Below, one piece after another: positions 6,364 through 13,314 of a stretch of 13,314 nucleotides of DNA. The stretch comes from Glaciecola sp. UBA2563 (GTDB taxonomy: Bacteria > Pseudomonadota > Gammaproteobacteria > Enterobacterales > Alteromonadaceae). Within the stretch, counting starts at the first letter, position 1. Each line of letters begins with the position of its first letter. The notes beneath the pieces are model-generated. The model ran no database searches. It was not told the origin of the DNA and saw only the letters and a list, made by a program, of their open reading frames with translations. Location: contig DDLV01000020.1 in the NCBI GenBank assembly GCA_002340325.1, positions 1-13,314 of the forward strand, given 5' to 3'. Both the position numbers and the translations under genes were made by a program.

Positions 6364-9300
6364 ATGAGTTTGTATCAGCAATCAGATTCGCGTGATAACT
6401 GTGGTTTTGGTCTTATTGCCAACATTCACGGTCAAGCAAGCCACGGTCTCGTAAAGACTGCAATAAAGGGTCTTGATAGGATGCAACATAGAGGCGGCGT
6501 TGCCTCTGACGGTAAAACGGGTGACGGCTGTGGTTTATTATTGCAAAAACCTGATAGTTTCTTCCAAAAAGTAGCAAACCAGAATAATTGGCAACTTTCC
6601 TCCAATTATGCCGTAGGAATGATCTTCCTCAATCAGTCCACCGATCTTGCCGAGAAGGCGCGTTCAATTCTCAATGAAGAGCTAGAGAAGGAAATGCTTG
6701 AGGTCCTTGGTTGGAGAGAAGTACCAACTGACTCCTCCGTTTTGGGCGAACTCGCAAAATCGGGCGTACCAAAAATTGAACAAGTGTTTGTCAATGCACC
6801 AAATGGCTGGATTGCACCAGACCTCGAAAGGCGCTTGTTTATGGCGCGTCGCAGAACTGAAAAGCGCCTTACTGACGACACTGAATTTTACATTGCCTGT
6901 TTATCTAGCTTTGTACATATATACAAAGGCTTGGTCATGCCCAAAGACCTACCTTTGTTCTATCACGATCTCGCTGATCCTGATATGCAGTCAGCGATAT
7001 GTGTTTTTCACCAACGATTTTCAACTAATACGCTACCCAAATGGCCATTGGCTCAGCCCTTTAGATTCTTGGCTCACAATGGCGAAATAAACACAATTAA
7101 AGGCAACCGCGAATGGGCTATTGCTCGTACCGCCAAGTTTGCAACACCATTATTAACAGATCTTAAAGATGCAGCACCATTCGTAAACCTCGAGGGTTCT
7201 GATTCAAGTTCATTAGATAACATGCTGGAGCTTTTCCTCGCTGGAGGGATGGACTTATTCAGAGCGATGAGATTGTTAGTCCCGCCTGCTTATCAAAACA
7301 ATGACACAATGGATTCTCGTTTGCGGGCATTCTATGAGTTCAATTCCATGCACATGGAGCCGTGGGACGGTCCAGCGGGAATTGTACTGACCAACGGACG
7401 CCATGTTGCCTGTAATCTTGATAGAAATGGCCTGCGCCCAGCCCGATATGTGTTAACCAATGACGGCACCATAACGCTTGCATCAGAAATTGGTATATGG
7501 GACTACGAACAACAGGACGTATTGGAAAAAGGACGCGTAGGCCCTGGAGAGATGCTCGCTGTTGATACTCATACGGGGAAAATTTGGCGAAGCAACGAAA
7601 TTGATGAAGACCTAATGCAACGCCACCCATATTCTGAATGGCTCGATCAACACATTAAACGATTGCTACCAATCGAACAATGCGACGCAGATTTGATTGG
7701 GAAGCGAATTTTTGACGACGATAAGCTAGCTGTTTACCACAAGCTATTTAATTATAGCTATGAAGAAATCAACAATGTCGTAAAGGTACTCGCTAAAGAT
7801 GGTCAAGAAGCCGTTGGCTCGATGGGGGACGATACCCCTATGGCGGTAATGAGTTCTCGCAATCGCACATTATACGATTATTTTAGGCAACAATTTGCTC
7901 AGGTAACGAACCCGCCAATTGACCCATTGCGCGAAAACCATGTAATGTCATTAGCCACATGCATCGGACGCGAACAGAACGTCTTTAATGAGACCAGTGG
8001 TTATGCACATCGCGTATTATTCGATTCACCTGTTCTCGTGTATACAGACCTCAAGCAACTCAAAGAATATGATGCAGAGCATTACCATCACGAAACAATA
8101 GATCTCAATTATTTGCAAGACGAAGGTTTGGAAGCGGCTATTAAGCGAGTATGTGACGAAACAGTGCATGCCGTTAAGCAAAACAAAGCAGCGTTCATTA
8201 TCCTGTCAGACAGAAATATCGCAAAAGATAAACTCCCGATACCTGCACCAATGGCAGTAGGTGCTGTTCAAAACCGCTTGGTAACAGAGCAGCTTCGATG
8301 CGATGCAAACATTGTTATTGAGACGGCATCTGCAAGAGATCCCCATCATTTCGCAGTGCTAATTGGTCTTGGCGCAACAGCAGTTTATCCATTCTTAGCC
8401 TATGAGACAGTAGAAAAACTCGTTGAAAACGACGACGTCGATATTAGTGCGCTAGAGGCGATCCTCAATTATCGCAAGGGGATTAATAAAGGCCTTTATA
8501 AAATCATGTCCAAAATGGGGATTAGCACCGTTGCTAGTTACCGCAGCTCCAAGTTGTTTGAAGCAGTAGGCATAAACGACTCCGTAATGGACTTGTGCTT
8601 TCATGGTGTCACCAGTAGATTGCAGGGATCAGACTTCAACGATTTTCAGCAAGATTTAATCAATGTTGCAAGAATCGCTTGGTTAAAACGCAAGCCAATT
8701 AGCCATGGTGGCCTATTGAAATATGTTCACGATGGTGAATATCATGCCTATAACCCCGACGTCGTTAAAAGCCTTCAAACTGCTGTTGTATCAGGCAACT
8801 ATGAAGACTACCAAGTCTTTGCAGATTTGGTGAATAATCGCGCGCCTTCACACTTTCGAGATTTAATGGGGTTAAAATTTGCAGACACGGCGATTAACAT
8901 TGATGACGTAGAGCCTGCTGAGAATCTATTTCCTCGTTTTGACACAGCCGCTATGTCAATCGGCGCATTAAGTCCTGAAGCGCATGAGGCGCTTGCAATC
9001 GCCATGAACAGATTGGGCGGGCAGTCTAACTCAGGTGAAGGAGGAGAAGATCCAAAGCGATTCAACACTGAACGCAACAGTAAAATCAAACAAGTTGCTT
9101 CGGGTCGTTTTGGCGTGACCCCGCACTATTTAGTAAATGCCAGTGTCATTCAAATCAAAGTCGCGCAAGGAGCAAAACCAGGCGAAGGCGGACAGCTTCC
9201 TGGTGATAAGGTTAATAAGTATATTGCTGAATTGCGGTATTCGGTACCTGGCGTAACGCTTATTTCACCTCCTCCTCACCATGATATCTACTCTATCGAG

Positions 9301-10830
9301 GACTTGGCACAGCTCATATTCGATTTAAAAGAGGTGAATCCGTCTGCACTTATTTCTGTCAAACTTGTATCAGAGCCCGGCGTCGGCACGATAGCAACCG
9401 GTGTAGCAAAGGCATATGCCGACTTAATTACCATATCTGGTTATGACGGTGGGACTGGTGCAAGCCCATTAACATCAGTGAAGTATGCAGGCAGCCCTTT
9501 TGAGCTTGGATTATCAGAAACGCAACAAGCCTTGGTTGAAAATGGCTTGAGACACAAGGTAAGAGTGCAGACAGATGGCGGCCTAAAAACTGGCCTCGAT
9601 GTTGTGAAAGCCGCATTGCTTGGCGCAGAATCGTTTGGTTTTGGCACGGGTCCTATGGTTGCACTTGGATGTAAATACTTAAGAATCTGCCATTTGAATA
9701 ACTGTGCTACCGGCGTTGCAACCCAAGATAAAAAGCTAAGGGACAACTACTTTATTGGCCTTCCAGACATGGTGGCAAATTACTTTACTTTTATTGCGAG
9801 GGAAGTTAGAGAGATAATGGCAGCGTTAGGTGTGTCACAATTCCAAGATTTGGTAGGTCGCACAGAATTGCTTGAACTTTTAGACGGGCATACTTCAAAG
9901 CAGAATAAGCTGGACCTCTCTCCTTTACTAATAAAACCGCAAGCGGGTGAACATACGTCATTATTTTGTTCTGAAACAACAAATGCGCCGCTAGATAAGG
10001 GCATACTAAATAAACAAATCCTCAGCGATGCAAAAACCGCTGTCGACCTTAGACGACCAGTAAAGTTATCGTATAGTGTGCAAAATACTGACAGGTCCAT
10101 TGGCGCGACGCTTTCAGGCTACATTGCTGAGAAATTTGGCAATCATGGTGTTGACGTAAACCCGGTTCAAATTACATTGAAAGGCACAATCGGGCAAAGT
10201 TTCGGCGTGTGGAATGCTGGTGGTGTTGAAATGACCCTGATTGGCGATGCTAATGACTATGTAGGTAAAGGCATGGCGGGTGGTAAACTCGTTATCCGAC
10301 CACCGGCTGATGTGTCATTTGATATTCACAACAGCGCCATTATGGGTAATACATGTTTATACGGTGCAACCGGCGGACGTTTATATGCTTCAGGCAGAGC
10401 GGGTGAACGATTTGCTGTCAGAAACTCAGGTGCTATTGCTGTGGTTGAGGGTATTGGCGACAATGGTTGCGAATACATGACAGGAGGGATCGTCGCAATA
10501 CTTGGTAGTGTGGGTGTGAATTTTGGCGCTGGTATGACTGGTGGATTTGCCTATTTATACGATCAGTATGACGACCTTGACCACCGCATTAACTATGAAC
10601 TGGTAGAAATGCTTAGTATCGATGACAAGGTTATTCTATTGGAACATTTACGAGGATTAATAAACGAACACTACGAAGCAACTGGTAGCGCGCATTCTCT
10701 TACGCTATTGACCGATTTTGCTGAAGAAGTGAAGCGCTTTAAATTAATTAAGCCTAAGACATCAGATGTTAAGAATCTGCTGGGGCACATTAGCCGGTCA
10801 AGTGCCGAGTTAAGACTGCAAGCGCAATAG
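6364..10830 (+). CDS. gltB: Glutamate synthase (NADPH) large (alpha) subunit
   Basis: This 1488-residue protein is almost the same length as E. coli GltB. It makes two glutamates from glutamine and 2-oxoglutarate: the N-terminal class II amidotransferase releases ammonia, which travels to the FMN site. Cys13 (in RDNCGFG) is the nucleophile, exposed by removal of a 12-residue propeptide. The synthase domain follows, with GEGGED at 891-896, GGTGA at 1029-1033, and the 3Fe-4S cysteines Cys1103, Cys1109 and Cys1114 in the stretch CKYLRICHLNNC. The C-terminal beta-helix domain has the GxxGxxxG-type repeats (about 1280-1420). AGGAG at 6353-6357 sits 6 bp before the ATG. gltD follows after 17 bp, so the two subunits form an operon. 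No frameshift or missing catalytic residue was noticed. With glutamine synthetase this is the main ammonia assimilation route at low ammonium. Confidence 0.98.
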   Translation: MSLYQQSDSRDNCGFGLIANIHGQASHGLVKTAIKGLDRMQHRGGVASDGKTGDGCGLLLQKPDSFFQKVANQNNWQLSSNYAVGMIFLNQSTDLAEKARSILNEELEKEMLEVLGWREVPTDSSVLGELAKSGVPKIEQVFVNAPNGWIAPDLERRLFMARRRTEKRLTDDTEFYIACLSSFVHIYKGLVMPKDLPLFYHDLADPDMQSAICVFHQRFSTNTLPKWPLAQPFRFLAHNGEINTIKGNREWAIARTAKFATPLLTDLKDAAPFVNLEGSDSSSLDNMLELFLAGGMDLFRAMRLLVPPAYQNNDTMDSRLRAFYEFNSMHMEPWDGPAGIVLTNGRHVACNLDRNGLRPARYVLTNDGTITLASEIGIWDYEQQDVLEKGRVGPGEMLAVDTHTGKIWRSNEIDEDLMQRHPYSEWLDQHIKRLLPIEQCDADLIGKRIFDDDKLAVYHKLFNYSYEEINNVVKVLAKDGQEAVGSMGDDTPMAVMSSRNRTLYDYFRQQFAQVTNPPIDPLRENHVMSLATCIGREQNVFNETSGYAHRVLFDSPVLVYTDLKQLKEYDAEHYHHETIDLNYLQDEGLEAAIKRVCDETVHAVKQNKAAFIILSDRNIAKDKLPIPAPMAVGAVQNRLVTEQLRCDANIVIETASARDPHHFAVLIGLGATAVYPFLAYETVEKLVENDDVDISALEAILNYRKGINKGLYKIMSKMGISTVASYRSSKLFEAVGINDSVMDLCFHGVTSRLQGSDFNDFQQDLINVARIAWLKRKPISHGGLLKYVHDGEYHAYNPDVVKSLQTAVVSGNYEDYQVFADLVNNRAPSHFRDLMGLKFADTAINIDDVEPAENLFPRFDTAAMSIGALSPEAHEALAIAMNRLGGQSNSGEGGEDPKRFNTERNSKIKQVASGRFGVTPHYLVNASVIQIKVAQGAKPGEGGQLPGDKVNKYIAELRYSVPGVTLISPPPHHDIYSIEDLAQLIFDLKEVNPSALISVKLVSEPGVGTIATGVAKAYADLITISGYDGGTGASPLTSVKYAGSPFELGLSETQQALVENGLRHKVRVQTDGGLKTGLDVVKAALLGAESFGFGTGPMVALGCKYLRICHLNNCATGVATQDKKLRDNYFIGLPDMVANYFTFIAREVREIMAALGVSQFQDLVGRTELLELLDGHTSKQNKLDLSPLLIKPQAGEHTSLFCSETTNAPLDKGILNKQILSDAKTAVDLRRPVKLSYSVQNTDRSIGATLSGYIAEKFGNHGVDVNPVQITLKGTIGQSFGVWNAGGVEMTLIGDANDYVGKGMAGGKLVIRPPADVSFDIHNSAIMGNTCLYGATGGRLYASGRAGERFAVRNSGAIAVVEGIGDNGCEYMTGGIVAILGSVGVNFGAGMTGGFAYLYDQYDDLDHRINYELVEMLSIDDKVILLEHLRGLINEHYEATGSAHSLTLLTDFAEEVKRFKLIKPKTSDVKNLLGHISRSSAELRLQAQ

Positions 10831-10847
10831 AGTTAAGAGTAGTAATC

Positions 10848-12263
10848 ATGGCAAAAAACGTATACCAATTTGTTGATGTCGCACGGATAGACCCACCTAA
10901 GAAACCCATCTTAGTGCGCAAGGAAGAGTTTGGTGAAATTTATCACTCGATGACTCAATCTCAAGCGGAAGGACAAGCTGATCGCTGTCTCGACTGCGGA
11001 AACCCATATTGCGAGTGGAAATGTCCAGTACACAACTACATACCGCAATGGCTTCAGCTAGCAAATGAAGGAAAGATCCTAGAGGCAGCAGATCTTTGCC
11101 ATAAGACCAATAGCCTCCCAGAAGTATGTGGTAGGGTCTGTCCGCAAGACCGACTTTGTGAAGGTGCTTGCACGTTAAACGATGACTTTGGCGCCGTTAC
11201 CATTGGCAGCATTGAAAAATACATCACCGATACCGCATTTAAAATGGGTTGGCGACCAGACATGTCTGATGTGATTCAGACAGAGAAAAAAGTAGCGATT
11301 GTGGGTGCCGGGCCAGCAGGACTTGCATGTGCAGATATCTTAGTCAGAAATGGTGTTAAACCTATTGTATTTGACAAGTATGAAGAGATTGGAGGCTTGC
11401 TTACGTTTGGCATCCCATCATTTAAGCTTGAAAAAGAAATAGTACAGTTGCGAAGAGAGATCTTTACCGAAATGGGGATTGAATTCGTATTAAACACCGA
11501 GATAGGCAAAGACATTCCCTTTCAGAAACTGATCGATGATTATGACGCTGTATTTCTAGGTATGGGCACTTACACATCTATGCAAGGCGGATTTAATCAT
11601 GAGACTGCTGAAGGTGTATTTGAAGCACTGCCATTTCTCGTCGCAAATGCGAGGCGCATCATGGGTACTGAAGTGTCACCAGATGATTATATTGACATGA
11701 CAGGTAAGCATGTTGTTGTTTTAGGCGGTGGCGATACTACTATGGACTGCGTTAGAACATCTATTCGCCAAGGTGCCGCATCTGTTACTTGTGCATATCG
11801 TCGCGATGAAGAGAGCATGCCCGGCTCTCGAAGAGAAGTAGTAAATGCTCGCGAAGAGGGTGTTGATTTTCAGTTTAACATGCAGCCCATCGACATTGCT
11901 GTCGATGATAGTGGCAAAGCGGTTGGTGTACGGATGGTTAAAACCGAAATGGGTGAACCTGATGCAGCAGGAAGACGGCGTCCGGTTGAGATACCAAATT
12001 CTGCTCATGTGTTACCCGCTGATGCCGTGATTATTGCTTTTGGGTTCTCCCCTAGCCCAGCACCTTGGTTTGCCGACTTTGGTATAATCCTCGATGAAAA
12101 AGGACGAGTAAGAGCGCCGGCACAAGGCACATTCCCATTCCAGACGAGCAACCCCAAAATCTTTTCAGGTGGCGACATGGTGAGAGGTTCTGATTTAGTC
12201 GTAACTGCGATAGACGAAGGAAGAAAAGCAGCAGACGGAATTCTTGATTATTTGGAAGTCTAG
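10848..12263 (+). CDS. gltD: Glutamate synthase (NADPH) small (beta) subunit
   Basis: A 471-residue protein (E. coli GltD has 472) that oxidises NADPH at FAD and feeds electrons to GltB through two 4Fe-4S clusters. The N-terminal cluster cysteines are visible: Cys47, Cys50, Cys55 and Cys59 in CLDCGNPYCEWKC, and Cys94, Cys98, Cys104 and Cys108 in CGRVCPQDRLCEGAC. The FAD dinucleotide fold has GAGPAG at 153-158 and the NADPH fold has GGGDT at 293-297. The C-terminal FAD motif GGDMVRGSDLVVTAI is also present. It begins 17 bp after gltB, with only a modest AAGAG as ribosome binding site, consistent with cotranslation in one operon. Homologous small subunits occur in other oxidoreductases, but adjacency to gltB settles the identity. 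Confidence 0.98.
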   Translation: MAKNVYQFVDVARIDPPKKPILVRKEEFGEIYHSMTQSQAEGQADRCLDCGNPYCEWKCPVHNYIPQWLQLANEGKILEAADLCHKTNSLPEVCGRVCPQDRLCEGACTLNDDFGAVTIGSIEKYITDTAFKMGWRPDMSDVIQTEKKVAIVGAGPAGLACADILVRNGVKPIVFDKYEEIGGLLTFGIPSFKLEKEIVQLRREIFTEMGIEFVLNTEIGKDIPFQKLIDDYDAVFLGMGTYTSMQGGFNHETAEGVFEALPFLVANARRIMGTEVSPDDYIDMTGKHVVVLGGGDTTMDCVRTSIRQGAASVTCAYRRDEESMPGSRREVVNAREEGVDFQFNMQPIDIAVDDSGKAVGVRMVKTEMGEPDAAGRRRPVEIPNSAHVLPADAVIIAFGFSPSPAPWFADFGIILDEKGRVRAPAQGTFPFQTSNPKIFSGGDMVRGSDLVVTAIDEGRKAADGILDYLEV

Positions 12264-12283
12264 GCTGTCATGTCAACCAACTT

Positions 12284-12322
12284 AAACGAAGCATGGTCAA
12301 TGTGATGTTTCGTTTTAGTTCT
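12284..12322 (+). terminator. Candidate terminator after gltD
   Basis: AAACGAAGCAT (12284-12294) pairs with ATGTTTCGTTT (12305-12315), giving an 11-bp stem with one G-T wobble around a 10-nt loop. It is followed by TAGTTCT. It starts 20 bp after the gltD stop. The stem is AT-rich and the T tract is short and interrupted, so termination may be weak. Another AT-rich inverted repeat follows at 12331-12346 (ATAGTT, TAAT, AACTAT). Confidence 0.42.
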
Positions 12323-12372
12323 AAACGTTTATAGTTTAATAACTATTAGCTCTTCCGTGTACCTAATGAGTG

Positions 12373-12401
12373 TTGTGAACGGTCTTTAGCGAAGGTATTC
12401 T
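12373..12401 (+). promoter_or_regulatory. Candidate promoter for the small exported protein gene
   Basis: TTGTGA (12373-12378) and TATTCT (12396-12401) are 17 bp apart, each matching four of six sigma-70 consensus bases. The predicted start, near 12408, would leave a leader of about 57 nt before the GTG at 12465. It lies after the gltD terminator-like hairpin, so the downstream gene may be independently expressed. Confidence 0.3.
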
Positions 12402-12423
12402 CATAGATATGAAATAGCAGCCT

Positions 12424-12441
12424 AAGGTGGCGCGCATCCTT
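12424..12441. repeat. Imperfect palindrome containing a repeated CGCGCATCCTTG segment
   Basis: AAGGTGGCGCGCATCCTT is an 18-bp near-palindrome (7 of 9 pairs). Its right half plus one base, CGCGCATCCTTG at 12431-12442, is found again exactly at 12961-12972 in the hairpin beyond the next gene. It lies 23 bp before the GTG start of the exported protein, in the presumed 5' leader. It may be a degenerate copy of the hairpin repeat described downstream. Confidence 0.4.
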
Positions 12442-12464
12442 GTACCATGTGAGAGGTAACCATA

Positions 12465-12878
12465 GTGAATGAGACAACCAACGTATGCGCGAGTGCGTGG
12501 AAACGATTTGGCGATGCCAAATCAACGACGTCATTCTTGTTTTTAGTAGCATCATTGACGCTAGGCGTAAATAATGCAAATGCATCTGAAACAAATACGA
12601 CCATTGAAACTCAATCATGCCCGGCAAACTTTAATGACGTGAAAATTCCATCTGATGGCAAGTTTTGTCAAGTTTTTGCCGCTAATTATCCCGCGTCCAT
12701 GGTGCTTCACGTGCCGCAATCACCCTCGTCAGTAGTTGATTTCTACGCAAATGAATATGACATTATAAAAGAAGTAAAATCACGAACATTTATGCAGACT
12801 CAAGATAAAAATACAACGCTCATCATCTCTACTGATGGTGAAGGCACGCAAGTAGATATCTTGGTCAAGCGATTGTAA
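12465..12878 (+). CDS. Small exported protein of unknown function
   Basis: A 137-residue protein starting at GTG. AGAGG at 12452-12456 lies 8 bp upstream, and the first in-frame ATG is far inside, which supports GTG. A basic N region (WKRFGDAKS) is followed by a hydrophobic segment (about residues 22-34) and a likely signal peptidase I site near NANA-SE (after about residue 40). The product is therefore probably periplasmic or secreted, with about 97 mature residues. No lipobox is seen. The mature part has two cysteines, Cys52 and Cys68, which could form a disulfide, and a hydrophobic/polar pattern at the end (NTTLIISTDGEGTQVDILV) suggesting beta strands. I recognise no family. Codon use looks like that of its neighbours. 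It is separated from gltD by 201 bp and is probably a single-gene unit ended by the hairpin at 12958-12988. Confidence 0.75.
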   Translation: MNETTNVCASAWKRFGDAKSTTSFLFLVASLTLGVNNANASETNTTIETQSCPANFNDVKIPSDGKFCQVFAANYPASMVLHVPQSPSSVVDFYANEYDIIKEVKSRTFMQTQDKNTTLIISTDGEGTQVDILVKRL

Positions 12879-12939
12879 TGCTGTTCGTTTAAGCAATACA
12901 GCTGGCTGCGGAAATGGTTGCATGTAAAAGACGCTGTCC

Positions 12940-12979
12940 ACATCCATGTTCGCTTGGGCTCGCGCATCCTTGCGCGAGC
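12940..12979 (-). repeat. ANGGAT hairpin pair, copy 1
   Basis: On the minus strand two inverted repeats follow each other. The first is GCTCGCGC-AAGGAT-GCGCGAGC (12979 to 12958). The second, after 8 bases, is the short ACATGGATGT (12949 to 12940). Both put A-N-GGAT at the tip. The core ACATGGATGT is repeated exactly at 13279-13288 in copy 2, which lies in the opposite orientation. I take this as a member of a dispersed intergenic hairpin repeat. Its copy number cannot be seen from this window. Confidence 0.5.
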
Positions 12980-12988
12980 ACACTTTTT
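12958..12988 (+). terminator. GC-rich hairpin followed by a T-run, likely intrinsic terminator
   Basis: GCTCGCGC (12958-12965) pairs perfectly with GCGCGAGC (12972-12979). An additional A-T pair leaves a TCCT loop, giving 9 bp with high G+C. After ACAC comes TTTTT (12984-12988). This is 79 bp beyond the stop of the small exported protein gene and is the best terminator-like structure in the window. The four-base gap before the T-run is slightly long. The same DNA read on the minus strand forms a hairpin with AAGGAT in its loop and belongs to the repeat described next. Confidence 0.6.
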
Positions 12989-13273
12989 CATGCAAAAATT
13001 CCTCCGCTGAGACGCTTCCACACTTAAACGATCAGCATTAGAAAGTAATGAGCATCTTTCGACAATAGTACCCTTCCGCAATAATTTAGTTACTTTAGAT
13101 AGCTGCGCTCAGCAGCAACCGCCGGTTGTAGTGACATGGCTGGCACATGCTTTGCTACCACCTCATAGTTAATCCGATTTAACTTTACGTAAGGCTATGT
13201 TCCCGTTAATTGTTGTTGAGTTGCTAAATATTTGATTAACAGTTGATTACAGGAATAGGACATTTGAAAGCTT

Positions 13274-13314
13274 CGAAAACATGGATGTTTTCGCAGAGCG
13301 CCCAGGGATTGGGT
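13274..13314 (+). repeat. ANGGAT hairpin pair, copy 2 (cut by window end)
   Basis: CGAAAACAT (13274-13282) pairs perfectly with ATGTTTTCG (13285-13293). As RNA this is a 7-bp stem with the hexaloop AUGGAU. Eight bases later CCCA-GGGAT-TGGG (13301-13313) can form a second hairpin with AGGGAT at its tip. The element runs to the last base, so its right boundary is unknown. The tandem arrangement parallels copy 1 on the other strand. Confidence 0.5.

Larger units (their letters stand above)
12879..13314. other. Region without a convincing gene (436 bp to window end)
   Basis: No open frame here looks like a real gene. Minus-strand frames across 12780-13081 are arginine- and cysteine-rich and cover the hairpin element, as expected from repeat sequence. 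Visible items are the strong hairpin at 12958-12979, a palindromic ACATCCATGT at 12940-12949, a 13-bp palindrome CAACCGCCGGTTG at 13116-13128, and a second hairpin element starting at 13274. A TTG at 13264 with upstream AGGA runs open to the window end but reads through the repeat, so I do not call it. Confidence 0.6.

Noticed and set aside
6698..7090. 130-codon plus-strand open frame inside gltB
   Set aside because: It lies wholly within the well-conserved gltB frame, which is unbroken and matches family motifs on both sides. Its translation looks like frame-shifted gltB with no family features.
12780..13081. Two overlapping minus-strand frames (71 and 93 codons) over the end of the small exported gene and the hairpin element
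   Set aside because: Composition is rich in Arg, Cys and Trp, the frames cover the palindromic repeat, and they overlap a better-supported gene. They are typical spurious frames over intergenic repeats.
13264..13314. TTG-initiated frame open to the window end, with AGGA upstream
   Set aside because: Its sequence is the hairpin repeat (inverted repeats explain every codon), and a rare start plus only 17 codons is not enough support.
1..13314. CRISPR arrays, tRNA or rRNA genes, insertion sequences, phage or defence genes
   Set aside because: No regularly spaced repeats, cloverleaf-like stretches, transposase motifs or defence-family domains were seen on either strand.

Overview
The window looks like a chromosomal housekeeping region of a marine-type gammaproteobacterium of the Alteromonadales (Alteromonas/Glaciecola-like). 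This rests on close resemblance of the encoded proteins to E. coli Hpf, PtsN, RapZ, NPr, ArcB and GltBD, on gene order, and on moderate G+C content (low-to-mid 40s percent by eye). I remember family features but ran no search, so genus-level placement is inference.

Left part (1-3528, + strand): the 3' end of rpoN (sigma-54, with the RpoN box) is followed closely by hpf (ribosome hibernation), ptsN (EIIA-Ntr), rapZ (RNA adaptor for glmS control) and npr/ptsO (NPr). This is the classical rpoN operon tail linking nitrogen and carbon signalling, ribosome silencing and amino-sugar synthesis. An mgtE magnesium transporter follows 59 bp later and may be read by the same transcript. Middle (3525-5879, - strand): arcB, the tripartite redox sensor kinase, converges on mgtE, and the two stop codons overlap by 4 bp. 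A 484-bp gap (5880-6363) separates arcB from the divergent gltBD operon (6364-12263), which encodes both subunits of NADPH glutamate synthase.

Right part (12264-13314): a terminator-like hairpin follows gltD. Next comes a small unrecognised exported protein (GTG start, 12465-12878), then about 436 bp without a convincing gene. This last stretch holds a strong GC-rich hairpin and two elements built of hairpins whose loops read A-N-GGAT.

No unmistakable new system (defence island, mobile element, CRISPR or biosynthetic cluster) is visible. The observations most worth checking are: (i) the ANGGAT hairpin pairs at the right end, which resemble CsrA/RsmA-type sites or the TwoAYGGAY RNA motif; (ii) an ArcB that keeps the first redox cysteine of the PAS domain but has Phe in place of the second; (iii) the long arcB-gltB intergenic region, with a palindrome beside the gltB ribosome binding site and a possible 33-codon upstream ORF; and (iv) the small secreted protein of unknown function.
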